From positions 124,001 through 188,000 of the forward strand of contig NZ_JACHHX010000003.1 of assembly GCF_014202935.1 (NCBI RefSeq): a stretch of 64,000 nucleotides of DNA. The letters are read 5' to 3'. This DNA comes from Rehaibacterium terrae (lineage in GTDB: Bacteria > Pseudomonadota > Gammaproteobacteria > Xanthomonadales > Xanthomonadaceae). Positions 8,161 through 16,546 of the stretch are shown one piece after another; position 1 is the first letter of the stretch; each line of letters starts with the position of its first letter. The notes below the pieces were generated by a model. It searched no databases. It was not told the DNA's origin and saw only the letters and a program-made list of their open reading frames with translations. A program made the translations under genes and the position numbers.

Positions 8161-9537
8161 ATGTCCGTCTCCGAATCCCGCCTCGCCCGCCTGCGGCGCG
8201 AGGCCCGCGCCACCTTCGTGCTGTCGCTGCCGCTGGTTATCGGCCAGCTGGCGCAGGTCGCCATGAACCTGGTCGACACGGTGATGGCCGGCCACCACGG
8301 CCGGCTGACCCAGGCCGAGGTCGCGGTCGGCACCCAGGTGTGGTCGCTGGCGATCGTGCTCGCGCTGGGCGTGCTGATGGCGATCCCGCCGTTCGTCTCG
8401 CAGCTCAACGGCGCCAACCGGCGCGGCGAGATCGGCGCGCTGTTCCGCCAGACGCTGTGGCTGTCGCTGGCGCTGGGCATCGGTCTGCTCTGGCTGACCC
8501 GGCAGGCGGATGCGCTGCTGGCGCTGGTCGGCATCGCCGAGGAGGTACGTCCGGGCGCCACCGCCTACCTGCGCGCGATCAGCTGGGGCGCGCCGGCGCT
8601 GGTGCTGTTCTTCGCCCTGCGCTACCTGTGCGACGGCGTGGCCTGGACGGTGCCGACCATGGTCTGCAGCTTCCTGGGTCTGGTTGCGCTGGTGCCGGCC
8701 AACTACGTCTTCCTCTACGGCGGCTTGGGCATCCCGGCCCTGGGCACGGAGGGGCTGGCCTGGGCCACGGTGCTGGTGCTGTGGGGGCAGGCACTCGGTT
8801 TCCTCGGCTACCTGCTGCGCTCGCCGCGCTTCCGCGACCTGCGGCTGTTCGCGCAGTTCGAGTGGCCGAGTTGGGCCACGCTCGGCGCGTTGCTGTGGGT
8901 GGGCGTGCCCATGGGCGTGACGGTGTTCATGGAGGGCAGCCTGTTCGTGGTCACCGGCCTGCTGATCGGCACCCTCGGCGCGACTGAGGTGGCCGCCCAC
9001 CAGATCGCCCTGGTGCTGGCCAGCACCACCTTCATGGTGCCGCTGGGCGTGGCGATGGCGACCACGGTGCGGGTCGGCCACGCGGTCGGCGCCGGCGATG
9101 CGCCGGCGGTGCGCTGGGCGGCCGGTGCCGGCTACCTCATCGCCCTGTTCACCCAGACCGTCTCGGCGCTGGCGATGGTGGTGGGTGGCGGCTGGATCGC
9201 CTGGCTGTTCACTCGCGATCCCGGCGTGGCCGCCATGGCCGCCAGCCTGCTGCTGTACGCGGCGGCGTTCCAGTACGTGGACGGCGTGCAGGTGCTGTCG
9301 AACGGCGCGTTGCGCGGCCTGAAGGACACCCGCGTGCCGATGCTGATCACCGCCTTCAGCTACTGGCTGTTGGGCATGCCGGTCGGCTGGCTGCTCGGGC
9401 TGCGGCTCGGCTGGGGTCCGCAGGGCCTGTGGGTCGGGCTGATCTTCGGTCTGAGCGCGGCCGCCGTGCTGCTGACCTGGCGCTTCCTGCGTCTGGGCCG
9501 CGACCCGCTCGGCTACGTGCGCCGCGCCGGGCTGTGA
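8161..9537 (+). CDS. MATE family multidrug efflux transporter (NorM-like)
   Basis: A 458-residue inner-membrane protein with about 12 hydrophobic segments in two repeated halves. MATE hallmarks are near the N-terminus (LVIGQLAQVAMNLVDTVMAG) and at the start of the second half (GVPMGVTVFMEGSLFVVTGL, followed by TEVAAHQIALVLAST). The family exports cationic drugs and dyes using Na+ or H+ gradients. A TAAGAT -10-like hexamer lies at 8089-8094. A palindromic repeat region separates it from sppA, so it is probably monocistronic. Confidence 0.92.
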   Translation: MSVSESRLARLRREARATFVLSLPLVIGQLAQVAMNLVDTVMAGHHGRLTQAEVAVGTQVWSLAIVLALGVLMAIPPFVSQLNGANRRGEIGALFRQTLWLSLALGIGLLWLTRQADALLALVGIAEEVRPGATAYLRAISWGAPALVLFFALRYLCDGVAWTVPTMVCSFLGLVALVPANYVFLYGGLGIPALGTEGLAWATVLVLWGQALGFLGYLLRSPRFRDLRLFAQFEWPSWATLGALLWVGVPMGVTVFMEGSLFVVTGLLIGTLGATEVAAHQIALVLASTTFMVPLGVAMATTVRVGHAVGAGDAPAVRWAAGAGYLIALFTQTVSALAMVVGGGWIAWLFTRDPGVAAMAASLLLYAAAFQYVDGVQVLSNGALRGLKDTRVPMLITAFSYWLLGMPVGWLLGLRLGWGPQGLWVGLIFGLSAAAVLLTWRFLRLGRDPLGYVRRAGL

Positions 9538-9601
9538 CCTCCGGTGCTGGCGCCGGCGTCGCGAGCCGTTATGCTGGTGTCGAAGCCGGGTCGCTGTGTC
9601 G

Positions 9602-9713
9602 CTCCCGCGAACGCGGGAGTCCGGCGCCTTTGGCGCGGTGAGGCGTCGTGAAAGCGGCCGGGTTCCCGCTTGCGCGGGAATGACGCGGCTCCGATGCGCT
9701 TCCCCGAGTCCCG
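9602..9713. repeat. REP-like palindromic repeat, copy A
   Basis: Two short hairpins: CTCCCGCG/CGCGGGAG at 9602-9619 and TTCCCGC/GCGGGAA at 9663-9680. They are followed by GGAATGACG...CTCCGATGCGCTTCCCCGAGTCCC. The last part recurs at about 30638-30693 and 61627-61680 in the same orientation. It lies just upstream of sppA. No coding frame is credible here. Confidence 0.65.
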
Positions 9714-9742
9714 CCCAACCCCCTTCTCCGAGGAGCCTTCAC

Positions 9743-11617
9743 ATGGACGAGACCGCACCCCGCGGCAAGAAACCCGGCCTGATCGTGCGTCTGCTGCGCG
9801 GGTTCTGGCGCGGCGTCGATTCGAGCCGCCGCTTCACCGTCAATCTGCTGTTCCTGCTGCTCGCGCTGTGGCTGCTGTCGGTGTTCTTCGCCGGCGCGCC
9901 CAAGCTGCAGCCGCGCAGCGCGCTGGTGATCGCGCCCAAGGGCGCGCTGGTCGAGCAATACACGGTCGATCCGGCCTCGCGCGCGCTGGCCAGGCTGATG
10001 GGCGAGGAGGCGCCGGAGGTGCAGCTGCGCGACCTGCTGCGGGCGATCGAGGCGGCCAAGGACGATGACCGCATCGAGCGGCTGGTGATCCGCGCGGACG
10101 GCCTGCGTTCGGCCGGACTGGCAGCCCTGCGCGAGGTCGCGGCCGCGCTGCGCGAGTTCCGCGAATCGGGCAAGCAGGTGGTGGCCTACGCCGACTTCCT
10201 CGACCAGCGCCAGTATCTGCTCGCCGCGCAGGCCGACGAGGTCTACCTGCACCCGTCCGGTGCGGTGATGCTGGAGGGCTTCAGCCGCTACCGCCCGTAC
10301 TACCGTGAGGGTCTGCAGGACAAGCTGGGCGTGGACGTGCATCTGTTCCGCGTCGGCGAGTACAAGTCGGCCGCCGAGCCCTACATCCTCGACGCTCCCT
10401 CGGAGGAGGACCGCGTCGCCAACCTGTTCTGGATGAACGATGTCTGGCGCCGTCACCTGGACGACATCGCCGCCGCCCGCGGCATCGACGCCGCCGCGCT
10501 GCAGGCCGCGATCGACGACATGCCGGCGCGGCTGCGCGCCGCCGATGGCGACCTGGCCAGGCTGGCGCTGGCACAGGATCTGGTCGACGACCTCAAGACC
10601 CTCGACCAGGTGCGCGAGCTGCTGATCGAGCGCGGCGTGCGCGACGAGCGTCAGCACACCTTCCGCCAGGTGTCGCTGGACGACTACCTCGGCTTCGTCG
10701 ACCGCGAGCGCCTGCCGATCGGCAAGCGCCCGCAGGTGGCGGTGGTGGTGGCGCAGGGCGTGATCACCGATGGCGACCAGCCGCCCGGCACGATCGGCGG
10801 CGAGTCCACCGCGCGTCTGCTGCGAAACGCGCGCGAGGACGACCAGGTGAAGGTGGTGGTGCTGCGGGTGGATTCGCCCGGCGGCGGGGTATTCCCGTCC
10901 GAGCAGATCCGCCGTGAAGTCGAGCTGCTGCGCGCCGCCGGCAAGCCGGTGGTGGCCTCGATGGGCAGCGTCGCCGCTTCCGGCGGCTACTGGATCTCGA
11001 TGGATGCCGATGCCATCTACGCCGACCCGTCCACCATCACCGGCTCGATCGGCATCTTCGGCCTGTGGATGAGCGTGCCGCGCACGCTGGAGAAGATCGG
11101 CGTGCGCGTCGGCGGCGTCGGCACCACCCGCTTCGCCGGCGCCTTCGACCCGACCCGGCCACTCGATCCGGCGGTGGGCGAGCTGATCCAGTCGGTGATC
11201 GACAAGGGCTATCGCGATTTCGTCGGCAAGGTCGCCGCCGCCCGCGAGCGCGACGAGGACGCGATCGATGCGGTCGCCCGCGGCCGGGTCTGGAGCGGCG
11301 CGCAGGCGCACGAGCGCGGCCTGGTCGACACCCTGGGTGGCCTGCGTGACGCGATCGACCACGCCGCGGAGCTGGCGGGACTGGAGAAGGACCAGTACCG
11401 CCTGGCCTGGATCGAGAAGCCGAAGTCGACCTTCGAAAAGTTTCTCGCCAGCCTCGGCGGCAGCGCGCAGGCGCGCGCGCTGGCGCGCTGGACCGGGCTG
11501 GCGGGTGTGCTGGTCGGCGAGCGGACACAGGAGCAGATCGCGCGCGACATCGAGTGGCTGCGCAGCCAGCAGGACCGCCCGCTGCAGGGCGTGGCGCACT
11601 GCTTCTGCGGATTGTGA
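9743..11617 (+). CDS. sppA: Signal peptide peptidase SppA, 67 kDa type
   Basis: A 624-residue protein from ATG 9743 (MDETAPRGKKPG), preceded by GAGGAGCC. One membrane anchor lies near residues 30-52 (FTVNLLFLLLALWLLSVFF). Two tandem S49 domains follow, as in long-form SppA. The catalytic lysine is in VGEYKSAAEPYI in the first half, and the serine is in MGSVAASGGYWISMDADAIY in the second. SppA degrades cleaved signal peptides in the inner membrane, acting as a tetramer with composite active sites. It converges on eda across a strong hairpin (11682-11707). Confidence 0.95.
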   Translation: MDETAPRGKKPGLIVRLLRGFWRGVDSSRRFTVNLLFLLLALWLLSVFFAGAPKLQPRSALVIAPKGALVEQYTVDPASRALARLMGEEAPEVQLRDLLRAIEAAKDDDRIERLVIRADGLRSAGLAALREVAAALREFRESGKQVVAYADFLDQRQYLLAAQADEVYLHPSGAVMLEGFSRYRPYYREGLQDKLGVDVHLFRVGEYKSAAEPYILDAPSEEDRVANLFWMNDVWRRHLDDIAAARGIDAAALQAAIDDMPARLRAADGDLARLALAQDLVDDLKTLDQVRELLIERGVRDERQHTFRQVSLDDYLGFVDRERLPIGKRPQVAVVVAQGVITDGDQPPGTIGGESTARLLRNAREDDQVKVVVLRVDSPGGGVFPSEQIRREVELLRAAGKPVVASMGSVAASGGYWISMDADAIYADPSTITGSIGIFGLWMSVPRTLEKIGVRVGGVGTTRFAGAFDPTRPLDPAVGELIQSVIDKGYRDFVGKVAAARERDEDAIDAVARGRVWSGAQAHERGLVDTLGGLRDAIDHAAELAGLEKDQYRLAWIEKPKSTFEKFLASLGGSAQARALARWTGLAGVLVGERTQEQIARDIEWLRSQQDRPLQGVAHCFCGL

Positions 11618-11681
11618 CCGGGCCTGCCGTTCCTGCGGGAGTGGTCAGGGACGCAGCCGCGGGCGATGCGGCGCATGGCCG

Positions 11682-11707
11682 CGCCGCCCCGGATTCCCGG
11701 GGCGGCG
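11682..11707. terminator. Hairpin between convergent sppA and eda
   Basis: An 11-bp perfect stem (CGCCGCCCCGG with CCGGGGCGGCG) with loop ATTC, in the 94-bp gap between convergent genes. No T-run follows on either strand, so it would be a bidirectional, weak or Rho-assisted terminator. Confidence 0.5.
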
Positions 11708-11711
11708 TGGT

Positions 11712-12359
11712 TCATCTGTCTCGGGGCCTGAGCCGCACCGCTTCGCGTGCCAGCGCTTCCACGTGCGCGAAGTCGCCGGCGGCCAGCGTCCGGGCCGGGG
11801 TCAGCCACGAGCCGCCGAGGGTGACGACATTGGGCAGGGCGAGGTAGTCGGCCGCAGTCTGCGGCGTGATGCCGCCGGTCGGGCAGAAGCGTGCCTGTGG
11901 GAACGGCCCGGCGAAGGCGCGCAGCAGTGCAGGGCCGCCGATCGCCACTGCCGGGAACAGCTTGAAACAGCGGTAGCCCGCTTCCAGTCCGGCCATCAGC
12001 TCGCTGCCGGTGGCCACTGCGGGCAGGTAGGGGAAGTCGGCTGAGCGCGCCGCCGCCAGCAGCGCCGGGGTCGCCCCCGGCGAGACCGCGAACGCCGCGC
12101 CGGCCTCGCGCACCGCCTGCAGCTGCGTCGGCGTCAGCACCGTGCCGGCGCCGACGACCGCCTCCGGCACCTCGCGTACGACCCGTCGCATCGCTTCCAG
12201 CGCGTGTGCCCCGCGCAGGGTGATCTCGATCACCGGCAGCCCGCCGCGCACCAGCGCGCGCGCCACCGCGACCGCTTCGGCGGCGTCGGCCGGCGTGTAC
12301 ACCGGCACGACCGGCGCCCGCGCCAGGATCGCCTCGATGGGGTGTTCAGCGGCGAACAT
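11712..12359 (-). CDS. eda: 2-dehydro-3-deoxy-phosphogluconate (KDPG) aldolase
   Basis: A 215-residue class I aldolase that cleaves KDPG to pyruvate and glyceraldehyde-3-phosphate, the last step of the pectin/Entner-Doudoroff route. Family motifs are LPVIEITLRGAHALEAMR with the catalytic Glu, VVGAGTVLTPTQL, the Schiff-base lysine in YRCFKLFPAVAIGG, and FCPTGGITPQTAADYLAL. The start at 12359 overlaps the kdgK stop by 14 bp, so it is translationally coupled as the second gene of a kdgK-eda operon. Length is normal. Confidence 0.96.
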   Translation of the reverse strand: MFAAEHPIEAILARAPVVPVYTPADAAEAVAVARALVRGGLPVIEITLRGAHALEAMRRVVREVPEAVVGAGTVLTPTQLQAVREAGAAFAVSPGATPALLAAARSADFPYLPAVATGSELMAGLEAGYRCFKLFPAVAIGGPALLRAFAGPFPQARFCPTGGITPQTAADYLALPNVVTLGGSWLTPARTLAAGDFAHVEALAREAVRLRPRDR

Positions 12360-13365
12360 CGAAGCGCCCCTGGGCAAGGAAGGCGGCGACGTCGTCGACA
12401 TCGACCAGGTTGAAGTCGCCCGGCAGGGAATGCTTGAGGCAGGCCGCGGCCAAGCCGAAGTGCAGGCAGGCCGCATCGTCGAGCCCGGCGAAACGGCCGT
12501 GCAGGACGCCGGCGGCGAAGGCGTCGCCAGCGCCGATGCGGTCGACGATCGGCGTGAGCGGATAGGCCGGCGTGGCATGCACGGCACCGTCGCGGGTCAC
12601 CATCAGCGCCGACAGCGTGTGATGATCGACGCTGTGTTGCTCGCGGATGGTGGTCGCCAGCCGGCCCAGCGCCGGGAACGCGGCGAACGCCGCCTGCGCG
12701 GCGGCGATCACCCGTTCGGCCGGCGTCACTTGGGGGAACTCGGCGCCGAGTGCGACGGCGATGTCGCGGTGATCGGCGAACAGCAGATCGGCTTCGCCCA
12801 TCAGTGTGCGCAGGATGGCAGGCGCGTCGCCGCGCCAGGCATCCCACAGCTTGGGACGGAAGTTGCCGTCGAACGAAACATTGAGCCCGCGTGCGCGCGC
12901 GGCGTGGATCGCCCGCTGCGCGGCGGCAGCCGGGCCCGGACCGAGCGCCGGTGTCACCCCGGACAGGTGGAAAGCATCGGCGCCGGTCAGTAGCGCGTCC
13001 CAGTCGAATCGCTCCGGCGCGGCCAGGGCAAAGGCCGAGTGGGCGCGGTCGTAGAGCACCTCGCTCGGTCGCTGGATGGCGCCGGTGGCGAGAAAGTACA
13101 GGCCCATGCGGCCGGGGCCGGTCACCACCGCGCCGGTATCCACGCCGTGCCGGCGCAGTTCGCCGACCGCGGCTGCGCCGAGCGCGTTGTCGGGCACCAC
13201 GCTGACCATTGCGGCGGTGTGGCCGAAGCGCGCCAGCGACACGGCCACGTTGGCCTCGGCGCCGCCGACGTGGACCTCGAACTGCGGCGTTTGTAGCAGC
13301 AGCTGTCGATCAGGCGCGCCCAGGCGCAGCAGCAGTTCCCCTAAACACACGATGCGGTGCGGCAT
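12346..13365 (-). CDS. kdgK: 2-keto-3-deoxygluconate kinase (PfkB family)
   Basis: A 339-residue sugar kinase phosphorylating 2-keto-3-deoxygluconate (KDG) to KDPG. The start is ATG 13365 (MPHRIVCLGELLLRLGAP), preceded by a strong GGGAGGGAG ribosome site. PfkB signatures are FEVHVGGAEANVAVSLARFG near the N-terminus and DRIGAGDAFAAGVLHG with the catalytic Asp near the C-terminus. It heads a two-gene operon with eda and is divergent from the TonB-dependent receptor. A perfect 16-bp palindrome lies 37-52 bp upstream of its start. The KDG specificity rests on the eda linkage and the pectin locus. Confidence 0.92.
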   Translation of the reverse strand: MPHRIVCLGELLLRLGAPDRQLLLQTPQFEVHVGGAEANVAVSLARFGHTAAMVSVVPDNALGAAAVGELRRHGVDTGAVVTGPGRMGLYFLATGAIQRPSEVLYDRAHSAFALAAPERFDWDALLTGADAFHLSGVTPALGPGPAAAAQRAIHAARARGLNVSFDGNFRPKLWDAWRGDAPAILRTLMGEADLLFADHRDIAVALGAEFPQVTPAERVIAAAQAAFAAFPALGRLATTIREQHSVDHHTLSALMVTRDGAVHATPAYPLTPIVDRIGAGDAFAAGVLHGRFAGLDDAACLHFGLAAACLKHSLPGDFNLVDVDDVAAFLAQGRFDVRR

Positions 13366-13401
13366 CGCTCCCTCCCATGTCGTGGCCGTCATTCAAACCG
13401 A

Positions 13402-13417
13402 TCCGGAGCGCTCCGGA
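13402..13417. promoter_or_regulatory. Perfect palindrome upstream of kdgK, possible operator
   Basis: TCCGGAGC followed by its exact complement GCTCCGGA, 37-52 bp before the kdgK start. On the minus strand it directly follows a -10-like CATACT. The sequence differs from the TGACACCGGT sites, so a different regulator, or none, would act here. Confidence 0.35.
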
Positions 13418-13556
13418 GTATGTTGCGGCGCATCAGTTGTGGTCGATCCCGGTAGTGCCGGGCAATGATCTGAATTTGCTGGATTAATTGTGTCGAACTC
13501 GGAGCCGGACACACGGCCTTGCTGCTGCGCTGCGGTGTTTGCTAGCTTTCTTGGCT

Positions 13557-13598
13557 ACCGGTGTCAATCATTGCGCAACAGGATTACTACCGGTGTCA
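13557..13598. promoter_or_regulatory. Two direct operator sites upstream of the TonB-dependent receptor
   Basis: ACCGGTGTCA occurs at 13557-13566 and 13589-13598, with start points exactly 32 bp (about three helical turns) apart. Both are preceded by CT. The second lies in the spacer of a weak predicted promoter (ATTACT at 13583-13588, TATAGG at 13606-13611) that would start transcription about 40 bp before the GTG at 13656. The complement, TGACACCGGT, recurs at 21185 and 26140. Its CCGG centre suits a LacI-type regulator. Confidence 0.6.
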
Positions 13599-13655
13599 TC
13601 ACAACTATAGGCGTTGGCCGCGAACCGGTCCATCGCGTTGAGGGAGGGTCCAACT

Positions 13656-16469
13656 GTGAGCATTCATGCACGCGGCAACCGCCCGCTGGTCGCCGTCCTC
13701 TCGGTAGCGATCGCACTGGCGCTGCAGACGACGGCGCCCGGCCTGCAGGCGCAGGAAATCGTGGCCGATCCGCAGCAGCCCGACGGCGCACAGGACGCGG
13801 GCGATGCCGGCGAGGCGAAGACGCTCGATGCCATCGTGGTGACCTATCGCGCCAGCCTCAGCGCCGCACTGAACGAGAAGCGCGCCGAAGTCGGTCAGGT
13901 CGACGCGATCGTGGCCGAGGACATCGGCAAGTTCCCCGACCTCAACCTGGCCGAATCGCTGCAGCGCATTCCGGGTGTCGCGATCACCCGCGACGCCGGC
14001 GAGGGTCGCAACATCTCGGTGCGCGGCCTCGGTCCGCAGTTCACCCGCATCCGCATCAACGGCATGGAAGCACTGACCACCACCGGCGGCACCGATGCGT
14101 CCGGCGGCGTCAACCGCGACCGCGGCTTCGATTTCAATGTGTTCGCCTCCGAGCTGTTCAACAGCATCACCGTGCGCAAGACCTCGGCGGCCGAGGTCGA
14201 CGAAGGCTCGCTCGGCGCGACCGTCGACCTGCAGGTCGCGCGGCCCTTCGACTATCCTGGCTTCACGGCGGTGGCTTCGACCCAGGCCAGCTACGGCGAC
14301 CTGGCCGAGAAGTGGAATCCGCGCGCAGCAGCGCTAATCAGCAACGTCTGGGGCGACGGCCGCTTCGGCGCGTTGTTCTCGGTCGCCTATACCGAGCGCG
14401 ACCTGGTCGAGGAAGGGCACAGCACGGTGCGCTGGGACCGCGGCACCAGCAGCGGCAACTTCAATGCCGCCTCGCCGTTCGCCCAGGCGCGTTCGGCCGA
14501 CGTCTTCCATCCGCGCTTGCCGCGGTATGGGGTGCTCGAGCACTCGCAGGAGCGCATCGGCGCCACCACCTCGCTGCAGTGGCGTACCGGCGAGCGCACG
14601 CTGTTCACCCTCGACGGCTTGTACGCCAGGTTCGACGCCACGCGCACCGAGAACTTCCTGCAGGCGCAGTCGTTCAGCCGCGCCGGCAACGGAAAGCCGC
14701 AGACGATCGTCCGTGAGGGCGTGGTCGATGGCCGCAACAACCTGGTCTATGGCGTGTTCGACAACGTCGACCTGCGTACCGAGGCGCGCTACGACGAGAT
14801 GAGCACCCGTTTCAGCCAGATTACCCTTCACGGTAGTCATGAGTTCAGCGATACCTTCCGTGCCAGCGGCCTGGTCGGTTACGCCAAGAGCGAGTTCGAC
14901 AACCCGATCCAGACCACCATCACCCTGGACCGCGCCAACAGCAACGGTTACCGCTGGGACTACCGCGGCAACGACCGGCTGCCGCTGATCGACTACGGCT
15001 TCGACGTCACCAATCCGGCCAACTGGGGCTGGCTCAACACTTCGGCCAACAGCCAAACGTCCGAGATCCGGCTGCGGCCACAGACCGCCGACAACAGCTT
15101 CCGCACCGCGCGCCTGGACATGGCCTGGGATGTAGGTCATGCGTGGACCCTGAAGGGCGGCGCGAGCTGGAAGAAGTACAGCTTCGAAACCACCGAGCAG
15201 CGGCGCGCGTCCGAGACCGTGGTGCCGGCACTGCCGCCGGGTACCGACTTGTCCGGACTGACACGGCTGATCGGCCTGCGCGGCTTGAACGTGCCGGCGG
15301 GAACGCCCAGGGTCTGGCTGATTCCTAACCTGAATGCATTCGCCGGCCTGTTCGACATCTACTGCAACTGCGGCATGTTCGCGCTGTCGCCGGACAACGC
15401 GCGCGGCAACAACCGCAGCGTCGAGGAGGAGAATCTCGGTGGCTACCTGCAGGCCGAGTTCTCGACCGAGGCTCTCGGCCGACCGCTGCGCGGCAACTTC
15501 GGCGTGCGCTACGTCGAGACCGAGCAACGCTCGACCGGCATCGGGCTGATCAATGGCGTGCCGACCGAGATCACGGTCGGGCGCAAGTACGACGACCTCC
15601 TGCCGGCCCTGAACCTGAGTCTGGATCTCACCGACGACTTCGTCGTTCGTTTCGGCGCCGCCAAGGTGATGGCACGCCCGGGGCTGGGCAATCTCAGCCC
15701 CGGGGTCAACATCAGCGTCTCGGGTTCGGCGCGGACGGTCAGCGGCCAGAACCCATTGCTCAACCCGTTCCGCGCCACCACCTACGACCTGGGCTTCGAG
15801 TGGTACTTCGCGCCCGAGTCGCTGCTGTCGCTGGCGCTGTTCTACAAGGACATCGACAGTTTCGTGCAGACCACCCGTCAGACCGGCACCTTCGACCAGA
15901 ATCCGTTCGGTCTGCCGATCAGCCTGCTGCCGCCGGGCGTCTCGCCGCAGGACACCTTCGAGTTCACGTTCCCGGTCAATACCCCGGGCGGGCCGCTCAA
16001 GGGGTTCGAGGTCGGCTACCAGCAGCCGTTTACTTTCCTGCCCGGGATCTGGCAGCGTTTCGGCACCCAGCTCAACTACACCTACGTCGATTCGCAGATC
16101 AGCTACCTCACCGCGACCGGCGCACTGGCCGCGCGCGAGAACCTCACCGGCCTGTCGAAGAAGGCCTACAACGCGACCCTGTACTACGAGGACGAGCGCT
16201 TCGGGGCGCGCGTCTCGCTTGCCCATCGCGACGACTACCTGACCAACGTACCGGGCCGCAACAACAACGACGTCGAAGGCACCAAGGGCACCACCACCGT
16301 CGATGCCTCGGCGTCCTACAAACTCAACGAGCGGATCGAGCTGACCTTCGAGGGACTGAACCTGACCAACGAGTTCAACGACCAGTGGGTCGATTCGGTG
16401 GGCGACCGAGTATCGGTCTACCACCAGACCGGACGCGTCTACATCTTCGGCGTTCGGGTCCGCTTCTGA
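13656..16469 (+). CDS. TonB-dependent outer-membrane receptor (Xanthomonas/Caulobacter type), probable oligogalacturonide importer
   Basis: A 937-residue receptor. GTG 13656 is chosen as start because GAGGGAGGG lies just upstream and a signal peptide follows (LVAVLSVAIALALQTTAPGL). A TonB-box-like stretch (LDAIVVTYRAS) precedes the plug domain (DIGKFPDLNLAESLQRIPGV, ISVRGLGPQFTRIRINGMEA). A 22-stranded barrel follows and ends in aromatic VYIFGVRVRF, a proper outer-membrane insertion signal. The sequence resembles the TonB-Xanth-Caul subfamily linked to plant-polysaccharide use. It faces kdgK-eda and is followed by a pectate lyase, so oligogalacturonide uptake is a strong inference. Two predicted operators precede it. 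Confidence 0.9.
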   Translation: MSIHARGNRPLVAVLSVAIALALQTTAPGLQAQEIVADPQQPDGAQDAGDAGEAKTLDAIVVTYRASLSAALNEKRAEVGQVDAIVAEDIGKFPDLNLAESLQRIPGVAITRDAGEGRNISVRGLGPQFTRIRINGMEALTTTGGTDASGGVNRDRGFDFNVFASELFNSITVRKTSAAEVDEGSLGATVDLQVARPFDYPGFTAVASTQASYGDLAEKWNPRAAALISNVWGDGRFGALFSVAYTERDLVEEGHSTVRWDRGTSSGNFNAASPFAQARSADVFHPRLPRYGVLEHSQERIGATTSLQWRTGERTLFTLDGLYARFDATRTENFLQAQSFSRAGNGKPQTIVREGVVDGRNNLVYGVFDNVDLRTEARYDEMSTRFSQITLHGSHEFSDTFRASGLVGYAKSEFDNPIQTTITLDRANSNGYRWDYRGNDRLPLIDYGFDVTNPANWGWLNTSANSQTSEIRLRPQTADNSFRTARLDMAWDVGHAWTLKGGASWKKYSFETTEQRRASETVVPALPPGTDLSGLTRLIGLRGLNVPAGTPRVWLIPNLNAFAGLFDIYCNCGMFALSPDNARGNNRSVEEENLGGYLQAEFSTEALGRPLRGNFGVRYVETEQRSTGIGLINGVPTEITVGRKYDDLLPALNLSLDLTDDFVVRFGAAKVMARPGLGNLSPGVNISVSGSARTVSGQNPLLNPFRATTYDLGFEWYFAPESLLSLALFYKDIDSFVQTTRQTGTFDQNPFGLPISLLPPGVSPQDTFEFTFPVNTPGGPLKGFEVGYQQPFTFLPGIWQRFGTQLNYTYVDSQISYLTATGALAARENLTGLSKKAYNATLYYEDERFGARVSLAHRDDYLTNVPGRNNNDVEGTKGTTTVDASASYKLNERIELTFEGLNLTNEFNDQWVDSVGDRVSVYHQTGRVYIFGVRVRF

Positions 16470-16506
16470 AGCGTGAAGTCATTGCACGAGTGTGTGTGCA
16501 CCCAGG

Positions 16507-16531
16507 GCGCCGGGCTTCCGGCGCTTTTTTT
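16507..16531 (+). terminator. Rho-independent terminator after the receptor gene
   Basis: A perfect 7-bp stem (GCGCCGG/CCGGCGC), loop GCTT, then seven T. It lies between the receptor stop and the pectate lyase start 16 bp further on. It may attenuate read-through into the lyase gene. Confidence 0.8.
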
Positions 16532-16546
16532 CGGGAGGGAAGCAGC

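Noticed and set aside
14334-16424. A 696-codon minus-strand frame opposite the TonB-dependent receptor
   Set aside because: The + strand carries a complete receptor with signal peptide, plug and C-terminal aromatic strand; the antisense frame is a shadow.
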